A stretch of DNA of 64,000 bases from Bradyrhizobium yuanmingense (GTDB lineage Bacteria > Pseudomonadota > Alphaproteobacteria > Rhizobiales > Xanthobacteraceae): positions 248,001-312,000 of the forward strand of contig NZ_JARFML010000005.1 of the NCBI RefSeq assembly GCF_029167105.1, written 5' to 3'. Under the pieces are notes generated by a model that saw nothing but the letters and a program-made list of their open reading frames with translations, was not told the DNA's origin and made no database searches. The position numbers and the translations under genes are program-made. This document shows, piece by piece, positions 26,085 through 40,517 of the stretch. Numbering within the stretch: the stretch's first letter is position 1; each line of letters begins with the position of its first letter.

Positions 26085-26894
26085 TTAACGCGACGACGGC
26101 GATGGCGGACGTTGCAGCAGGGCCGGAAGCGTCTTGTCGAGGCTCTTGATCAGCATCGTCCGCACACCGTCGCGCAGCACAGTATTGTTGACAACTTCCG
26201 CAGGCTTTTCCGGAAACATCGCAGGATCCAGCTGCATCGAGGGGCCGCCAAGAAAATTGTGCGTCATCCGCTCGATATAGGTGTCCTCGGTCATCAAGGC
26301 CGGTGCCTCCTTGACGAGCTCGAAAGTCCGGCCGTCATAGATCCGGATGAGCATCATGGCGAAGAGATGCACGGGCCCGCCATAGGGGTATTGCGAGATG
26401 CCGATGCCGTATTCGCGCTGCGTTCCGCCGTGCCGGTGGACGACGAGGTAACGATCACAGCGGATCTTTGGCGCTAGAAATTGAACAAAGCCCTTCACGT
26501 CGGCTTCGGCGCGATAGAACCATGGATTCTGCTTCTGTCGGCCCCCGGACCTGAGTTCCTCGAGGGTGTAGGGGATCCTGCGGACGGCAATGCCGGGTGC
26601 GGCGGCACGAACGCGGGAGACGACGAGGTCGTCGAGCGCCCACGCCGCGACCGAAGTGCGCGTGTACTTGTCGAGAAACTTCAGGGGACCGAACTTCTCG
26701 ACCATGAAGAGGTCGCCGGCGATCGGAATCACACCGATTTGGCACGGGCCACTTTCGGCAGGCTTGGTCGGGGCGACAGTTGCAGGTTTCCTTATGGCAG
26801 GCTTCGCTACCTCCGGCTTCGACGCAGGCTGTACCTGTCCGCCCGCCGGCGACAGCAGCGCATACGATACCAGAGCCGCAGCGAGAACGTTCAT
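26085..26894 (-). CDS. Exported protein of unknown function, paralogue 1 of a tandem pair
   Basis: 269 residues: a short N-terminal hydrophobic signal (MNVLAAALVSYALLSPAGG), a Lys/Pro/Ala-rich linker (to about residue 47) and a globular domain. The domain shares a clear pattern with the next gene at 26913-27746: SGPCQIGVIPIAGDLFMVEK, WALDDLVVSRVRAAA, CDRYLVV, IRIYDGRTFELVK and a C-terminal RDGVRTMLIKSLDKTLP. Two Cys are conserved between the paralogues (GPC and CDRY), suggesting a disulfide in the periplasm. No known domain or catalytic motif is recognised. It starts 18 bp after the upstream paralogue's stop, so the two are probably one operon. Confidence 0.8.
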   Translation of the reverse strand: MNVLAAALVSYALLSPAGGQVQPASKPEVAKPAIRKPATVAPTKPAESGPCQIGVIPIAGDLFMVEKFGPLKFLDKYTRTSVAAWALDDLVVSRVRAAAPGIAVRRIPYTLEELRSGGRQKQNPWFYRAEADVKGFVQFLAPKIRCDRYLVVHRHGGTQREYGIGISQYPYGGPVHLFAMMLIRIYDGRTFELVKEAPALMTEDTYIERMTHNFLGGPSMQLDPAMFPEKPAEVVNNTVLRDGVRTMLIKSLDKTLPALLQRPPSPSSR

Positions 26895-26912
26895 CGTCGC
26901 CCCCAGCGCGTT

Positions 26913-27746
26913 TCACTGCGCGAAGTAGGGCGGCAAGATCTTGTCGAGCCGCTCCGTCAGAAACTCGCGAATGTTGTCGCGTAGCGTGGTGCTGCTGGAG
27001 GCCTCGGCTGCCGCGGCCGGAAACAGGGAATTGTCTACTCTGCGAAGATGCTCGTCCTGCACGAAATTGTCGGCCATGCGCTTCATGACGCCTTCCAACG
27101 TCACACCGGGTCCCTTCCTGATTTCAAAGGTCTTGCCGTCGAATACGGTCACGCCGAGATAGGCGTACAGAAACGAATAATTGATGGGGCCTACGCCCCG
27201 GTTGAGAATGCCGAGTCCCCGGAGCGGGAGATTGGTTCCCGGCAGCATCCCCTCGCCGCGCGTGACGACGACATAGCGCTCGCAACCGGCATTGCCCGCG
27301 ATCTGGCGGATCAGGTTCGAAAGCTCCTCGCGCTCGTTGCGAAACAGGCTGGGCTTCGGGTGGTAATAGGCATCGAACGCGCCATTGGCGTAGGTAATTC
27401 GCCGGAGCGGCGTGGCGCCCGCGGCGGCACGGACACGTGCGAAAACGAGATCATCAAGGCCCCAGGAAACCGGCACCTCCGCATATTCGTTGCCGAACAC
27501 GGTGAGGCCGATCTTCTCGACGACGAACGGGTCCTGCGTCGCCGCAATCACGCCGATGCCGCAAGGGCCACTGCTTGCGGATTCCGCGGGCTTGGCCGGT
27601 GCCTTCGGCTTCGCCGCGGCCTTCTTGGCCGGCTTGGCCGGTGGTGCAGCTTGAGCCGAGGGCTGGGTCGTTGCGGGCGGGGTTTGTGCTGCCGCCGGAG
27701 TCAGAAAGGGCAGCAGGAGGAGCACCGAGGCAGCAATTCGAAACAT
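26913..27746 (-). CDS. Exported protein of unknown function, paralogue 2 of a tandem pair
   Basis: 277 residues: a clear signal peptide (MFRIAASVLLLLPFLTPAAAQ), a PAKPAKKAAAKPKAPAKPAE-type low-complexity linker, then the same domain as the downstream gene. Matching blocks are SGPCGIGVIAATQDPFVVEK, WGLDDLVFARVRAAAG, CERYVVV, VTVFDGKTFEIRKG and LRDNIREFLTERLDKILPP. The Lys-rich linker may contact DNA, lipopolysaccharide or peptidoglycan, but that is guesswork. It is the first gene of the pair. I recognise no family. The product is most probably periplasmic or membrane-tethered. Confidence 0.8.
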   Translation of the reverse strand: MFRIAASVLLLLPFLTPAAAQTPPATTQPSAQAAPPAKPAKKAAAKPKAPAKPAESASSGPCGIGVIAATQDPFVVEKIGLTVFGNEYAEVPVSWGLDDLVFARVRAAAGATPLRRITYANGAFDAYYHPKPSLFRNEREELSNLIRQIAGNAGCERYVVVTRGEGMLPGTNLPLRGLGILNRGVGPINYSFLYAYLGVTVFDGKTFEIRKGPGVTLEGVMKRMADNFVQDEHLRRVDNSLFPAAAAEASSSTTLRDNIREFLTERLDKILPPYFAQ

Positions 27747-27837
27747 GGATTCCAGGAGATCAGAGGCGGGAGGTCATCGGTCTCGCCACACTAGGTGGGG
27801 ATCGTGACAACCGCAAGCTGCAGCGTGGGAACGGCGT

Positions 27838-28302
27838 CTATCCGGCAGGCTGCTGCCGCTTCCACCGATAACACTTCATCACGAACCCGTTCGACGGCTC
27901 GATCTCTTCCTTCTCGAGCAAAAAGCCTTCGCGCTCGTACCAGCGCCAGGCCTTCTCGTTCTCGCGGACGCAGCGCAGATACATCTCGTCGGGCATTTGC
28001 GTGCGCGTGAAGGCGAGCAATTGCCGGCCGATCGATTGGCCCTGATGGGCGGGTGCGACGAACAGCATGTCGAGATAGCGCTTCGGCAGATGCAGCGCCA
28101 GCATCGCGGCGATCGTGCCGCGATCGTCGGCGACGAACAGGCTCCAGCCGTTCTCGATCTCGCGCCTGATGCGCGCACGCAGGTTTGCCAGCAGGAAGTC
28201 GCTGGCTTCGGCGAGCCCGGTCGAGACCCAGCTCTCCATCCAGACGCGCCCGATCTCGTCATATTCATCCGCACGGGCGGGGCGGATGATCGGATGCGAC
28301 AT
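27838..28302 (-). CDS. GNAT-family N-acetyltransferase
   Basis: A 154-residue acetyltransferase of the GNAT fold. The acetyl-CoA-binding motif A region is LFVAPAHQGQSIGRQLL, followed by LRCVRENEKAWRWYEREGF, which is the typical motif B with the N-x-x-A-x-x-x-Y pattern. Substrate is unknown. It lies downstream of oxyR on the same strand with only 7 bp between, so it may be co-transcribed with the peroxide regulator. Confidence 0.9.
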   Translation of the reverse strand: MSHPIIRPARADEYDEIGRVWMESWVSTGLAEASDFLLANLRARIRREIENGWSLFVADDRGTIAAMLALHLPKRYLDMLFVAPAHQGQSIGRQLLAFTRTQMPDEMYLRCVRENEKAWRWYEREGFLLEKEEIEPSNGFVMKCYRWKRQQPAG

Positions 28303-28309
28303 CAGCCGG

Positions 28310-31516
<3,207 letters not shown>

Positions 31517-31539
31517 GGCCGATCAGCATGCAAGCGATG

Positions 31540-31567
31540 AAGGGCGGCCGAGAGGCCGCCCTTTTTT
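31540..31567 (+). terminator. Rho-independent terminator of katG
   Basis: The hairpin AGGGCGGCC-gaga-GGCCGCCCT is followed by a run of six T, 24 bp after the katG stop codon. Confidence 0.9.
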
Positions 31568-31584
31568 CATGTCTCGGATCGGCG

Positions 31585-32316
31585 TTACACGTCGAGTGTG
31601 CCGGCCTTCGCGGCAGCGTAGCGCTCGCCCACGACCTTCCAGTTCAACGTGTTCCACCATGCCTTGAGATAATCGGCGCGGCGGTTCTGGTAGTTCAAGT
31701 AATAGGCGTGCTCCCAGACGTCGTTACCGAGCAGCGCCCGCTTGCCGTCCATCATCGGATTGTCCTGATTGGGCCTTGTCTCGATTGCGAGCTTGCCGTC
31801 ATTGGTGACGGTCACGAACACCCAGCCCGAGCCGAACACGCGCCCGCCGGCAGCATTGAAGTCCGTTTGCAATTTCTCCATGCCACCGAGATCGCTGTCG
31901 ATCGCGGCGAGCAGGGCACCTTCCGGCTTGCGGCCGTTCGGTCCCATGATCTGCCAGAACATCGTGTGGTTGGCGTGGCCGCCCATGTTGTTGCGGACGC
32001 CAGTGCGGATCGCGTCGGGAACGGCGCCGAGATTGCCGAGCACCTCGCCGATCGGCTTTCCCGCGATCTGCGGATTGTCCTTGGCGAAATTGTTCAGGTT
32101 GGTGACGAACGCCTGATGATGGCGGTCGTGGTGGATCTCCATCGTCTTGGCATCGATATGCGGTTCCAGCGCATTCGCCGGATAGGCCAAAGGATCGAGC
32201 TTGAACGGCCCTGCGGACGCCGCGGCGGCTTGCGCAAACGCCATGCGCGGGGCAGCGGCAGCCGCGACGAGGCCGGTTGCAGTGAACATGAGGCGGCGCC
32301 GGGATATGGACGTCAT
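31585..32316 (-). CDS. sod: Exported Fe/Mn superoxide dismutase with Tat signal
   Basis: A 243-residue superoxide dismutase with an N-terminal twin-arginine leader (SISRRRLMFTATGLVAAAAA) ending near AFAQA, so it should be exported folded, with its metal, to the periplasm. The metal ligands are in place: the His in EIHHDRHHQAF, the His in GGHANHTMFW, and the Asp and His in GNDVWEHAYYLNY. Mn versus Fe cannot be decided from sequence by eye. Convergent with katG, it places peroxide and superoxide defence side by side. Confidence 0.93.
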   Translation of the reverse strand: MTSISRRRLMFTATGLVAAAAAPRMAFAQAAAASAGPFKLDPLAYPANALEPHIDAKTMEIHHDRHHQAFVTNLNNFAKDNPQIAGKPIGEVLGNLGAVPDAIRTGVRNNMGGHANHTMFWQIMGPNGRKPEGALLAAIDSDLGGMEKLQTDFNAAGGRVFGSGWVFVTVTNDGKLAIETRPNQDNPMMDGKRALLGNDVWEHAYYLNYQNRRADYLKAWWNTLNWKVVGERYAAAKAGTLDV

Positions 32317-32462
32317 TTGGTTCTCCTGTCTTGGGACGATCCGCTGATGAGGCGTACGGCGGTACGATAGTTACGCAACACCAACCATTCCGGGTTTCAA
32401 TCGCGGTCAATCCGACGCTGCGACGGAAACGCGCACGGCCTGCGATGATGCAGGCGGCACGG

Positions 32463-32493
32463 CAAAGAAAAAGGGCGGCCTCTCGGCCGCCCT
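32463..32493 (-). terminator. Rho-independent terminator of pnp
   Basis: On the minus strand AAGGGCGGCCGAGAGGCCGC followed by CCTTTTTCTTT forms a GC-rich hairpin with a U tract, 27 bp after the pnp stop. The stem is nearly identical to that of the katG terminator. Confidence 0.9.
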
Positions 32494-32519
32494 TCGGGTT
32501 TCCGGACTGTCGCGAGGCC

Positions 32520-34682
<2,163 letters not shown>

Positions 34683-34731
34683 AGAGGTCTTCTTTCATGG
34701 GTTCTCGAAAGAAGGGACGGCTCTCGAAAAA

Positions 34732-34807
34732 CAAAAACCATGCGCAAGATTGCGGGACGCTGATCGGAGCGGATGATCAGCGTCCTGCGATCCTGCCATG
34801 GTTTTTG
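34732..34807 (-). promoter_or_regulatory. Long stem-loop in the pnp leader
   Basis: The arms 34732-34765 and 34775-34807 pair almost end to end: CAAAAACCATG with CATGGTTTTTG at the base and GGACGCTGATC with GATCAGCGTCC near the 9-nt loop. G-U pairs and one bulge fill the middle. It lies 50 bp upstream of the pnp start. In E. coli, pnp mRNA has a leader stem cut by RNase III, after which PNPase degrades its own message; a parallel here is inferred. Confidence 0.7.
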
Positions 34808-35028
34808 GATGTCGGATGGCGTCCATCCTTTCGGGTCATACGGGCGCCTTGCCCGTTGTGCCCAGCCGCCGGATTGCTGCTGGGCTGTCAGTCGGCACGA
34901 ATGCGAACACCGAACCGCGGTCTTCGCCGTTCATGCCCGGATGCCGGCCGCCAACGACCTGCATCCGACGTGCGCGCAACCTCGATCAAAAAGCTTAAAA
35001 CAAGCGCTTTCGTTCGAAACCACGCGCG

Positions 35029-35051
35029 AAAACGCGCGCCGGTGGCGCGCG
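35029..35051 (-). terminator. Terminator-like hairpin after rpsO
   Basis: On the minus strand CGCGCGCC-acc-GGCGCGCG followed by TTTT, 10 bp after the rpsO stop. The U tract is short, so termination may be partial and allow read-through into pnp. Confidence 0.6.
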
Positions 35052-35060
35052 CAGGAACTC

Positions 35061-35330
35061 TTAACGACGAATATTGTGCTTCTCGAGCAGCGCCTTGTAC
35101 CGCGCCTCGTCCTTCTTCTTGAGATAGTCGAGGAGCGAGCGGCGGGTCGAGACCAGCTTCAAGAGGCCGCGACGCGAATGGTTGTCCTTCACGTGGGTCT
35201 TGAAATGGTTGGTCAGGTTGTTGATGCGTTCCGACAGGATCGCGACCTGAACCTCGGGCGAGCCGGTGTCGCCGGCCTTGGTGGCATTCGTCTTGATGAC
35301 TTCCGCTTTGCGTTCTGCGGCAATCGACAT
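35061..35330 (-). CDS. rpsO: 30S ribosomal protein S15
   Basis: An 89-residue ribosomal protein that binds the central domain of 16S rRNA early in 30S assembly. The family signature is clear: [39 protein letters not shown] and the C-terminal LLEKHNIRR. The length is the standard one. The ATG at 35330 is 2 bp after the truB stop, with GAGAG just upstream. The truB-rpsO-pnp order is conserved in proteobacteria. Confidence 0.98.
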   Translation of the reverse strand: MSIAAERKAEVIKTNATKAGDTGSPEVQVAILSERINNLTNHFKTHVKDNHSRRGLLKLVSTRRSLLDYLKKKDEARYKALLEKHNIRR

Positions 35331-35332
35331 CG

Positions 35333-36451
35333 TCAATTTCTCTCGTTGCGACCGGGACTGGCAGTCAGGCCGGTCAGGTTGAACACACGCTTGGGGATGA
35401 TTTCGCCATTGCCAACTTCGGCAAGCGCCAAAAGACGGCCTGCCACCGTGACATAGACTGTGCCGCTACAAGTGGGCGCATCCCGTCCGCGCAACAAAAC
35501 GGCCTGGCCCCGATGGAGCCTTGCCGCATCAGCCCGAGTGACGGCCAGTGCCGGGATGTCGTCCAGCGCGGTCTCAACGGGCAAAAGCGCGTCGGCGAGG
35601 CTGCCCTCGCCGGACGCGGCTCTATCGCACAAAGCCTCCAACTGATCCAGCGGAATCATGTCGTTTTCGCCAAATGGGCCGACCAGGGTCCGCCGCAGCG
35701 CGCAAATATGGCCGTAAGTGCCGAGAATCCGGCCCATATCGCGGGCGAGCGCCCGGACATAGGTGCCCTTGCCGCATTCGGCCTCGAACACGGCCCGGTC
35801 GTTATCTGGTTGATCGACAAGGGTTAAATGGTGAATCTCGACCGGGCGGGGTGCCAGCTCCACGACCTCGCCGTCGCGGGCGAGATCATAGGCGCGCTCG
35901 CCCTGGACCTTGATCGCCGAATAGCGCGGCGGGATCTGCTCGATCACCCCGGTGAAGCGGGGCAGCAGGGCCAGGATCGCCTCCCGGCTCGGGCGCTGGT
36001 CCGAGGTCGCGGTCACCCGGCCCTCGATGTCGTCGGTATCGCGCTCCTCGCCCCAGCAGACCGTGAAGCGGTAGCGCTTGCGGCCGTCCATCACGAAGGG
36101 GACGGTCTTGGTGGCTTCCCCGAGCGCGATCGGCAGGCCCCCCGAGGCGAGCGGATCGAGCGTGCCGGCGTGTCCGGCGCGCTTGGCGTTGAACAGCCGC
36201 TTGAGCACGGCGACGGCCTGCGTCGAGGTCATGCCGATCGGCTTGTCGAGCACGACCCAGCCATGGACGTCGCGGCGGTCGCGGCGGACCTGGTTGCCCT
36301 TCTGCTGCTTGGCGCGCGGATCGTTGTTGACGCGGCGCGGCTCCTGACGCGGCTGCGAATTGCCGCCCATCTCCGCGAAATCGTTGGTCTGCGCGTCGCG
36401 CTGATCGGTGTCGTTGCCGCCGATCGTGCCGTGAGCGGGGTCCATGGTCAT
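35333..36451 (-). CDS. truB: tRNA pseudouridine(55) synthase TruB
   Basis: 372 residues. It makes pseudouridine 55 in the T loop of tRNAs. The catalytic motif [20 protein letters not shown] contains the active-site Asp. [16 protein letters not shown] and [18 protein letters not shown] are conserved. It has an N-terminal extension of about 60 residues, hydrophilic and rich in Asn, Gln, Arg and Asp, before the conserved core; a later start is possible but the ATG at 36451 overlaps the rbfA stop by 4 bp, which favours it. Part of the rimP-to-pnp translation block. Confidence 0.97.
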   Translation of the reverse strand: MTMDPAHGTIGGNDTDQRDAQTNDFAEMGGNSQPRQEPRRVNNDPRAKQQKGNQVRRDRRDVHGWVVLDKPIGMTSTQAVAVLKRLFNAKRAGHAGTLDPLASGGLPIALGEATKTVPFVMDGRKRYRFTVCWGEERDTDDIEGRVTATSDQRPSREAILALLPRFTGVIEQIPPRYSAIKVQGERAYDLARDGEVVELAPRPVEIHHLTLVDQPDNDRAVFEAECGKGTYVRALARDMGRILGTYGHICALRRTLVGPFGENDMIPLDQLEALCDRAASGEGSLADALLPVETALDDIPALAVTRADAARLHRGQAVLLRGRDAPTCSGTVYVTVAGRLLALAEVGNGEIIPKRVFNLTGLTASPGRNERN

Positions 36452-36879
36452 TGCTCTTCTTCCCGATCCGAAGCCGGATCCTGTTCCAAATCCTTCTGCA
36501 CCGCAGGCGTTCGCAAAAGCTTCTCGATCCGTTCCGCTTCGTCGAATCGTTCGTCGACGCGGAAGCGAATGTCAGGTGCAAATTTCAGGTTAACGCGCCG
36601 CGCGACCTCGCCGCGCAAGAACTTCTTGTTGCGCTCGAGCGCAGCGATGACGATCTCGGTGTCGCGGCCACCGAGCGGCATTACGTAGACCGTCGCGAGC
36701 TTCAGGTCGGGCGACATCCGTACCTCCGGCACGGTGATGATGTGACCTTCGAGGTCGGCATCATGCACATTGCCTTGCGCCAGAATATCGGCCATCGCGT
36801 GGCGAACCTGCTCGCCGACGCGCAACTGACGCTGCGAGCCGCCGGGCGCGGAACTCTTCTTCTGATGATGCCGTGGCAT
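36448..36879 (-). CDS. rbfA: 30S ribosome-binding factor RbfA
   Basis: A 143-residue ribosome maturation factor that binds the 30S subunit during 16S rRNA 5' processing and cold adaptation. It is a single KH-like domain: [37 protein letters not shown] and [19 protein letters not shown]. It ends in an acidic tail (DREEEQ). It overlaps truB by 4 bp and follows infB after 156 bp. Confidence 0.96.
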   Translation of the reverse strand: MPRHHQKKSSAPGGSQRQLRVGEQVRHAMADILAQGNVHDADLEGHIITVPEVRMSPDLKLATVYVMPLGGRDTEIVIAALERNKKFLRGEVARRVNLKFAPDIRFRVDERFDEAERIEKLLRTPAVQKDLEQDPASDREEEQ

Positions 36880-36958
36880 TTTCTGAAAATCACCTCGTCA
36901 TGCCCGCGTCCTGCGACACGGGCATTGTCATTTGTCCTGTTGAAACGAAGAGGGGTGG

Positions 36959-36980
36959 ATGGCCGGAAAAATCCGGCCAT
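36959..36980. terminator. Hairpin between infB and rbfA
   Basis: ATGGCCGGA-aaaa-TCCGGCCAT is a perfect 9-bp inverted repeat, 56 bp past the infB stop in the transcription direction. No U tract follows on the minus strand, so it may be an mRNA stabiliser rather than a terminator. Confidence 0.45.
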
Positions 36981-37035
36981 CGCACTCCCGCAATCTCAGT
37001 TCAAAAAGATCCGAACGCTTCGGTAAGGTTTGGAC

Positions 37036-39741
37036 TTACAGGGAGCGCTGGATCGTCTCCACGCGATAACACTCGATCACGTCACCGGCACGCATGTCGT
37101 GGTAGTTCTCGAAGGCCATGCCGCATTCCTGGCCGGACTGGACTTCCTTCACTTCGTCCTTGAAGCGCTTCAGCGTCGACAGCTTGCCTTCGTGCACGAC
37201 GACGTTGTCGCGGATCAGGCGCACATTGGCGCCGCGTTCCACGGTGCCGTCGGTGACGCGGCAGCCGGCGACCTTGCCGACCTTGGAGATGTTGAAGATC
37301 TCCAGGATCTCGGCATTGCCCAGCATGGTTTCGCGCAAGGTCGGCGCGAGCAGGCCGCTCATCGCCTTCTTCACGTCGTCCACGAGGTCGTAGATGATGT
37401 TGTAGTAGCGGATCTCGATGCCGTTGCGCTTGGCGGCCGCAGCGGCCTCCTTGTTGGCGCGAACCGAGAAGCCGATGATCGCGGCGTTGAAGCCTTCGGC
37501 CAGCGTCACGTCGGATTCCGAGATGCCGCCGACGCCGGCATGCAGGATGCGGGCGGCGACCTCGTCGGTGCCGAGCTTCTCCAGCGAGCCGAGGATGGCC
37601 TCCAGCGAACCCTGCACGTCGGCCTTGACGATCAGCGGGAATTCCTTGCGGCCCGCCGTCTTCAATTGCGACATCATCTGCTCGAGCGAGCCGCGCATGC
37701 CGGAGATCGAGGCTGCCGCGTTCTCGCGCTTCTGGTGCGCGCGGTAGCTGGTGACCTGACGGGCGCGGGCTTCGTTCTCGACCACCGCGAGACGATCGCC
37801 GGCCTCGGGCGGGCCGTTGAAGCCGAGCACCTCGACCGGCACCGAGGGGCCGGCCTCCTGCACGGTCTCGCCCTGATCGGAGATCAGCGCGCGGACGCGG
37901 CCCATTTCGGCACCGGCGACGATGATGTCACCGACGCGAAGCGTGCCGCGCTGCACCAGCACGGTCGCGACCGGACCACGGCCGCGATCGAGCTTGGCCT
38001 CGATCACCGTGCCTTCGGCCGGACGCTGCGAATTGGTCTTCAGGTCGAGGATTTCGGCCTGCAGCGCGATCATCTCGAGCAGCTTGTCGAGATTGGTCTT
38101 GTTCTTGGCCGACACCTCGACGTCGACGACGTCGCCGCCGAACGACTCAACCTGCACCTCGTGCTGGAGCAGCTCGGTGCGCACGCGCTCGGGCTTGGCG
38201 TCGGGCTTGTCGATCTTGTTGATGGCAACGATGATCGGCACCCGCGCCGCCTTGGCGTGGTTGATGGCTTCGACCGTCTGCGGCATCACGCCGTCGTCGG
38301 CCGCGACCACCAGCACGACGATGTCGGTGACCTTGGCGCCGCGGGCGCGCATCGCGGTGAACGCGGCGTGGCCGGGCGTGTCGATGAAGGTGATCTTCTT
38401 GCCGCTTTCCGGCGAGACCACCTGATAGGCGCCGATATGCTGAGTGATGCCGCCGGCTTCGCCGGAGACCACGTTGGCATGACGCAGCGCATCGAGCAGC
38501 GAGGTCTTGCCGTGGTCGACGTGGCCCATCACGGTTACGACCGGCGAGCGCGTCTCGGTGTCGGTGGAATCGTCGACCTGGTCGAACAGGCCTTCCTCGA
38601 CGTCGGAGGCGGCGACGCGCTTGACGGTGTGGCCGAGCTCTTCGGCGATCAGCTGCGCGGTGTCGGCATCGATCACGTCGGTGATCTTGTGCATCGCGCC
38701 CTGCTTCATCAGCATGCGGATGACGTCGACCGCGCGCTCGGACATGCGGTTGGCGAGTTCCTGGATGGTGATCGCCTCCGGAATGACCACTTCGCGAATG
38801 AGCTTTTCCTTGGGCTCGTTCGCGGCGTGGCCCTTCAGGCGCTGGGTGCGGCGGCGGAACGAGGCGATCGAGCGCTCGCGCACCTCGTCGGCATTGAGCG
38901 CGGTGACGACGGTCAGCCGGCCGCGCTCCTTCTGCGGGCCCGGCTTGTGCGTGGTCTTGGGGGCTGCCACAGGACGCGCGGCGCCGCCGGGACCGCGACG
39001 GATCTGGCGCGGCGCCTCGTCGTCGTCAGCCTCGGCCGCAACGGCGGGGCCGCGGCCAGCCGGTCCACCCGGACGCTGCGCGGTCGTGGTTGCAGGACGC
39101 GCCGTCGTGGTTCCCGGGCGTGCTGTGGTGGTGGTTCCAGGCCGCGACGCGGGCGCGCCGGGGCGCGGAGCGGAAGCGGCCGGTGCCGTGGCAGCGGGAC
39201 GCGGTGCGGACGGCTGCTCGCCTTCGCCGAAACGCTTCTTGGCCTCGGTCTCGGCCTTGCGCTTGGCTTCGTCCTCGTGACGATGCCGCTCTTCCTCGGC
39301 CTTGCGGCGGGATTCGGCGGCTTCGCGCTCGGCGCGCTCGGCAGCTTCACGGGCGGCGCGGCGCTGGGCCTCTTCCTCGGCCTGGCGGCGTTCCTCGACT
39401 TCGCGCAGCTTGGCATCGGCGAGCGCACTGGCGCGGGCCGAACGCTCGTCCTCGGTGAGGGTCCGAAGCACCACGCCGGAACCGGCGTTGCGCGGCGGGG
39501 GCGGAGCCGGGCGCGGCGGCGCGGCGGGTGCGGCCGGCGCAGGCTTGGCCGTCACCTCGGGCGCGTGCGGCTCGGGTCCATCGCCAATGCGGCGCTTGCC
39601 GCGCTTCTCGACCACGACCTGCTTGCTGCGGCCATGGCTGAAGCTCTGGCGCACGGTGCCCGTTTCGACGCGCGGCTTGAGCGATAGCGTCTTGCTCGGA
39701 ACGCTCAGCTTCTTGTCGCCAGGGGTCTTGGTATCAACCAT
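37036..39741 (-). CDS. infB: Translation initiation factor IF-2
   Basis: A 901-residue GTPase that delivers fMet-tRNA to the 30S complex and promotes subunit joining. A long charged and Ala/Pro-rich N-terminal region (about residues 80-270) includes alternating Glu/Arg-rich coiled stretches and repetitive Thr/Pro/Gly/Arg tracts such as [20 protein letters not shown]. The G domain has [18 protein letters not shown] (G1), [15 protein letters not shown] (G3) and NKIDKPDA (G4). The usual EF-Tu-like and C-terminal domains follow. It sits between the ylxR-type gene (70 bp) and rbfA. Confidence 0.98.
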   Translation of the reverse strand: MVDTKTPGDKKLSVPSKTLSLKPRVETGTVRQSFSHGRSKQVVVEKRGKRRIGDGPEPHAPEVTAKPAPAAPAAPPRPAPPPPRNAGSGVVLRTLTEDERSARASALADAKLREVEERRQAEEEAQRRAAREAAERAEREAAESRRKAEEERHRHEDEAKRKAETEAKKRFGEGEQPSAPRPAATAPAASAPRPGAPASRPGTTTTARPGTTTARPATTTAQRPGGPAGRGPAVAAEADDDEAPRQIRRGPGGAARPVAAPKTTHKPGPQKERGRLTVVTALNADEVRERSIASFRRRTQRLKGHAANEPKEKLIREVVIPEAITIQELANRMSERAVDVIRMLMKQGAMHKITDVIDADTAQLIAEELGHTVKRVAASDVEEGLFDQVDDSTDTETRSPVVTVMGHVDHGKTSLLDALRHANVVSGEAGGITQHIGAYQVVSPESGKKITFIDTPGHAAFTAMRARGAKVTDIVVLVVAADDGVMPQTVEAINHAKAARVPIIVAINKIDKPDAKPERVRTELLQHEVQVESFGGDVVDVEVSAKNKTNLDKLLEMIALQAEILDLKTNSQRPAEGTVIEAKLDRGRGPVATVLVQRGTLRVGDIIVAGAEMGRVRALISDQGETVQEAGPSVPVEVLGFNGPPEAGDRLAVVENEARARQVTSYRAHQKRENAAASISGMRGSLEQMMSQLKTAGRKEFPLIVKADVQGSLEAILGSLEKLGTDEVAARILHAGVGGISESDVTLAEGFNAAIIGFSVRANKEAAAAAKRNGIEIRYYNIIYDLVDDVKKAMSGLLAPTLRETMLGNAEILEIFNISKVGKVAGCRVTDGTVERGANVRLIRDNVVVHEGKLSTLKRFKDEVKEVQSGQECGMAFENYHDMRAGDVIECYRVETIQRSL

Positions 39742-39811
39742 TCAGCAGTCCTAATCCTGATTTATCAGTGTTGTGCGTTGCCGCACCATCCAATCGGGTC
39801 GTCGTTGTCTC

Positions 39812-40495
39812 TCAGAAATCCTGGCCGGGTTTTTCGGCAGTCTTGTCGTCGTCCGCCATCCGGTATCGGACCAGGATCTGGCTACGTGACAGGAATGACT
39901 TGCTCGCCGGGCCCGCGAGCAGGGCAGCATGTATCACATTTGACCGGGTCAGTGCCAAATCCAATTCTACCGATTTCAGAGCGGTGACGACGGGAATCTG
40001 CGGCTGGGCACCGCGATTCCCGGTATTCTGACGCGCCAGCATGTCCAATTTGCGGATTCCGTCCGCGGCCCCGTCGCTGGCATGGATCAGGACCTCGACC
40101 GTTCCTTCCCGAAGGGCGCTCTCGACCTTGCCGAAACCGGCCACGACCTGGCCCGCCTTGGCGGCGATCCCAAGGGCTTCGGTCACGCTCCGGACCAGGA
40201 GCGCCTCGATGTCGGTGGGAAGCGTCTGAGGGATGCGCAGCTCGCGCTTGAAGGCCTTGCTAAATTGGTGACGCCGCACCGCTTCCGCAACCATCTTGCG
40301 TGAGGCGGTGAGCCACATCCCCCGTCCGGGCAGCTTGCGCTTGAGATCGGGAACTATTTGTCCGTCAGGCGATGCGACGAAGCGGATCAGCTCGTCGATC
40401 GGCCGGACCTCGCGGCTGACCGCGCACATACGCATGGTCGCGGACCTTTCGGTCCGCGGCCCATGGTCAAGTTCGAGGTCGGAATCTGCAAGCAT
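39812..40495 (-). CDS. YlxR-type RNA-binding protein (DUF448 plus L7Ae-like domain)
   Basis: 227 residues. The N-terminal DUF448/YlxR domain has TMRMCAVSREVRPIDELIRF and LPGRGMWLTASR. The C-terminal half resembles the L7Ae/L30e-like YlxQ fold (ALGIAAKAGQVVAGFGKVES). In many bacteria ylxR and ylxQ are separate small genes between nusA and infB; here both functions are in one protein. I start at MLADSDLELDHG (40495): it has GGAG upstream and begins 22 bp after the nusA stop. The longer frame would overlap nusA. Probably nucleic-acid binding; the exact role is not settled in the family. Confidence 0.92.
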   Translation of the reverse strand: MLADSDLELDHGPRTERSATMRMCAVSREVRPIDELIRFVASPDGQIVPDLKRKLPGRGMWLTASRKMVAEAVRRHQFSKAFKRELRIPQTLPTDIEALLVRSVTEALGIAAKAGQVVAGFGKVESALREGTVEVLIHASDGAADGIRKLDMLARQNTGNRGAQPQIPVVTALKSVELDLALTRSNVIHAALLAGPASKSFLSRSQILVRYRMADDDKTAEKPGQDF

Positions 40496-40517
40496 CCGGG
40501 CGACATTCTCCTTGCCC

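Larger units (their letters stand above)
34683..35060. other. 378-bp rpsO-pnp intergenic region
   Basis: No protein gene is supported here. From the rpsO side it holds an rpsO terminator-like hairpin (35029-35051), a small GGATGG/CCATCC hairpin near 34810-34830, the long pnp-leader stem-loop (34732-34807), and the pnp ribosome-binding region. Open frames crossing it have no coding character. Confidence 0.6.

Noticed and set aside
34697-35122. Plus-strand frames in the rpsO-pnp gap
   Set aside because: They overlap the stem-loop and the terminator-like hairpin, have low-complexity composition and match nothing I recognise.
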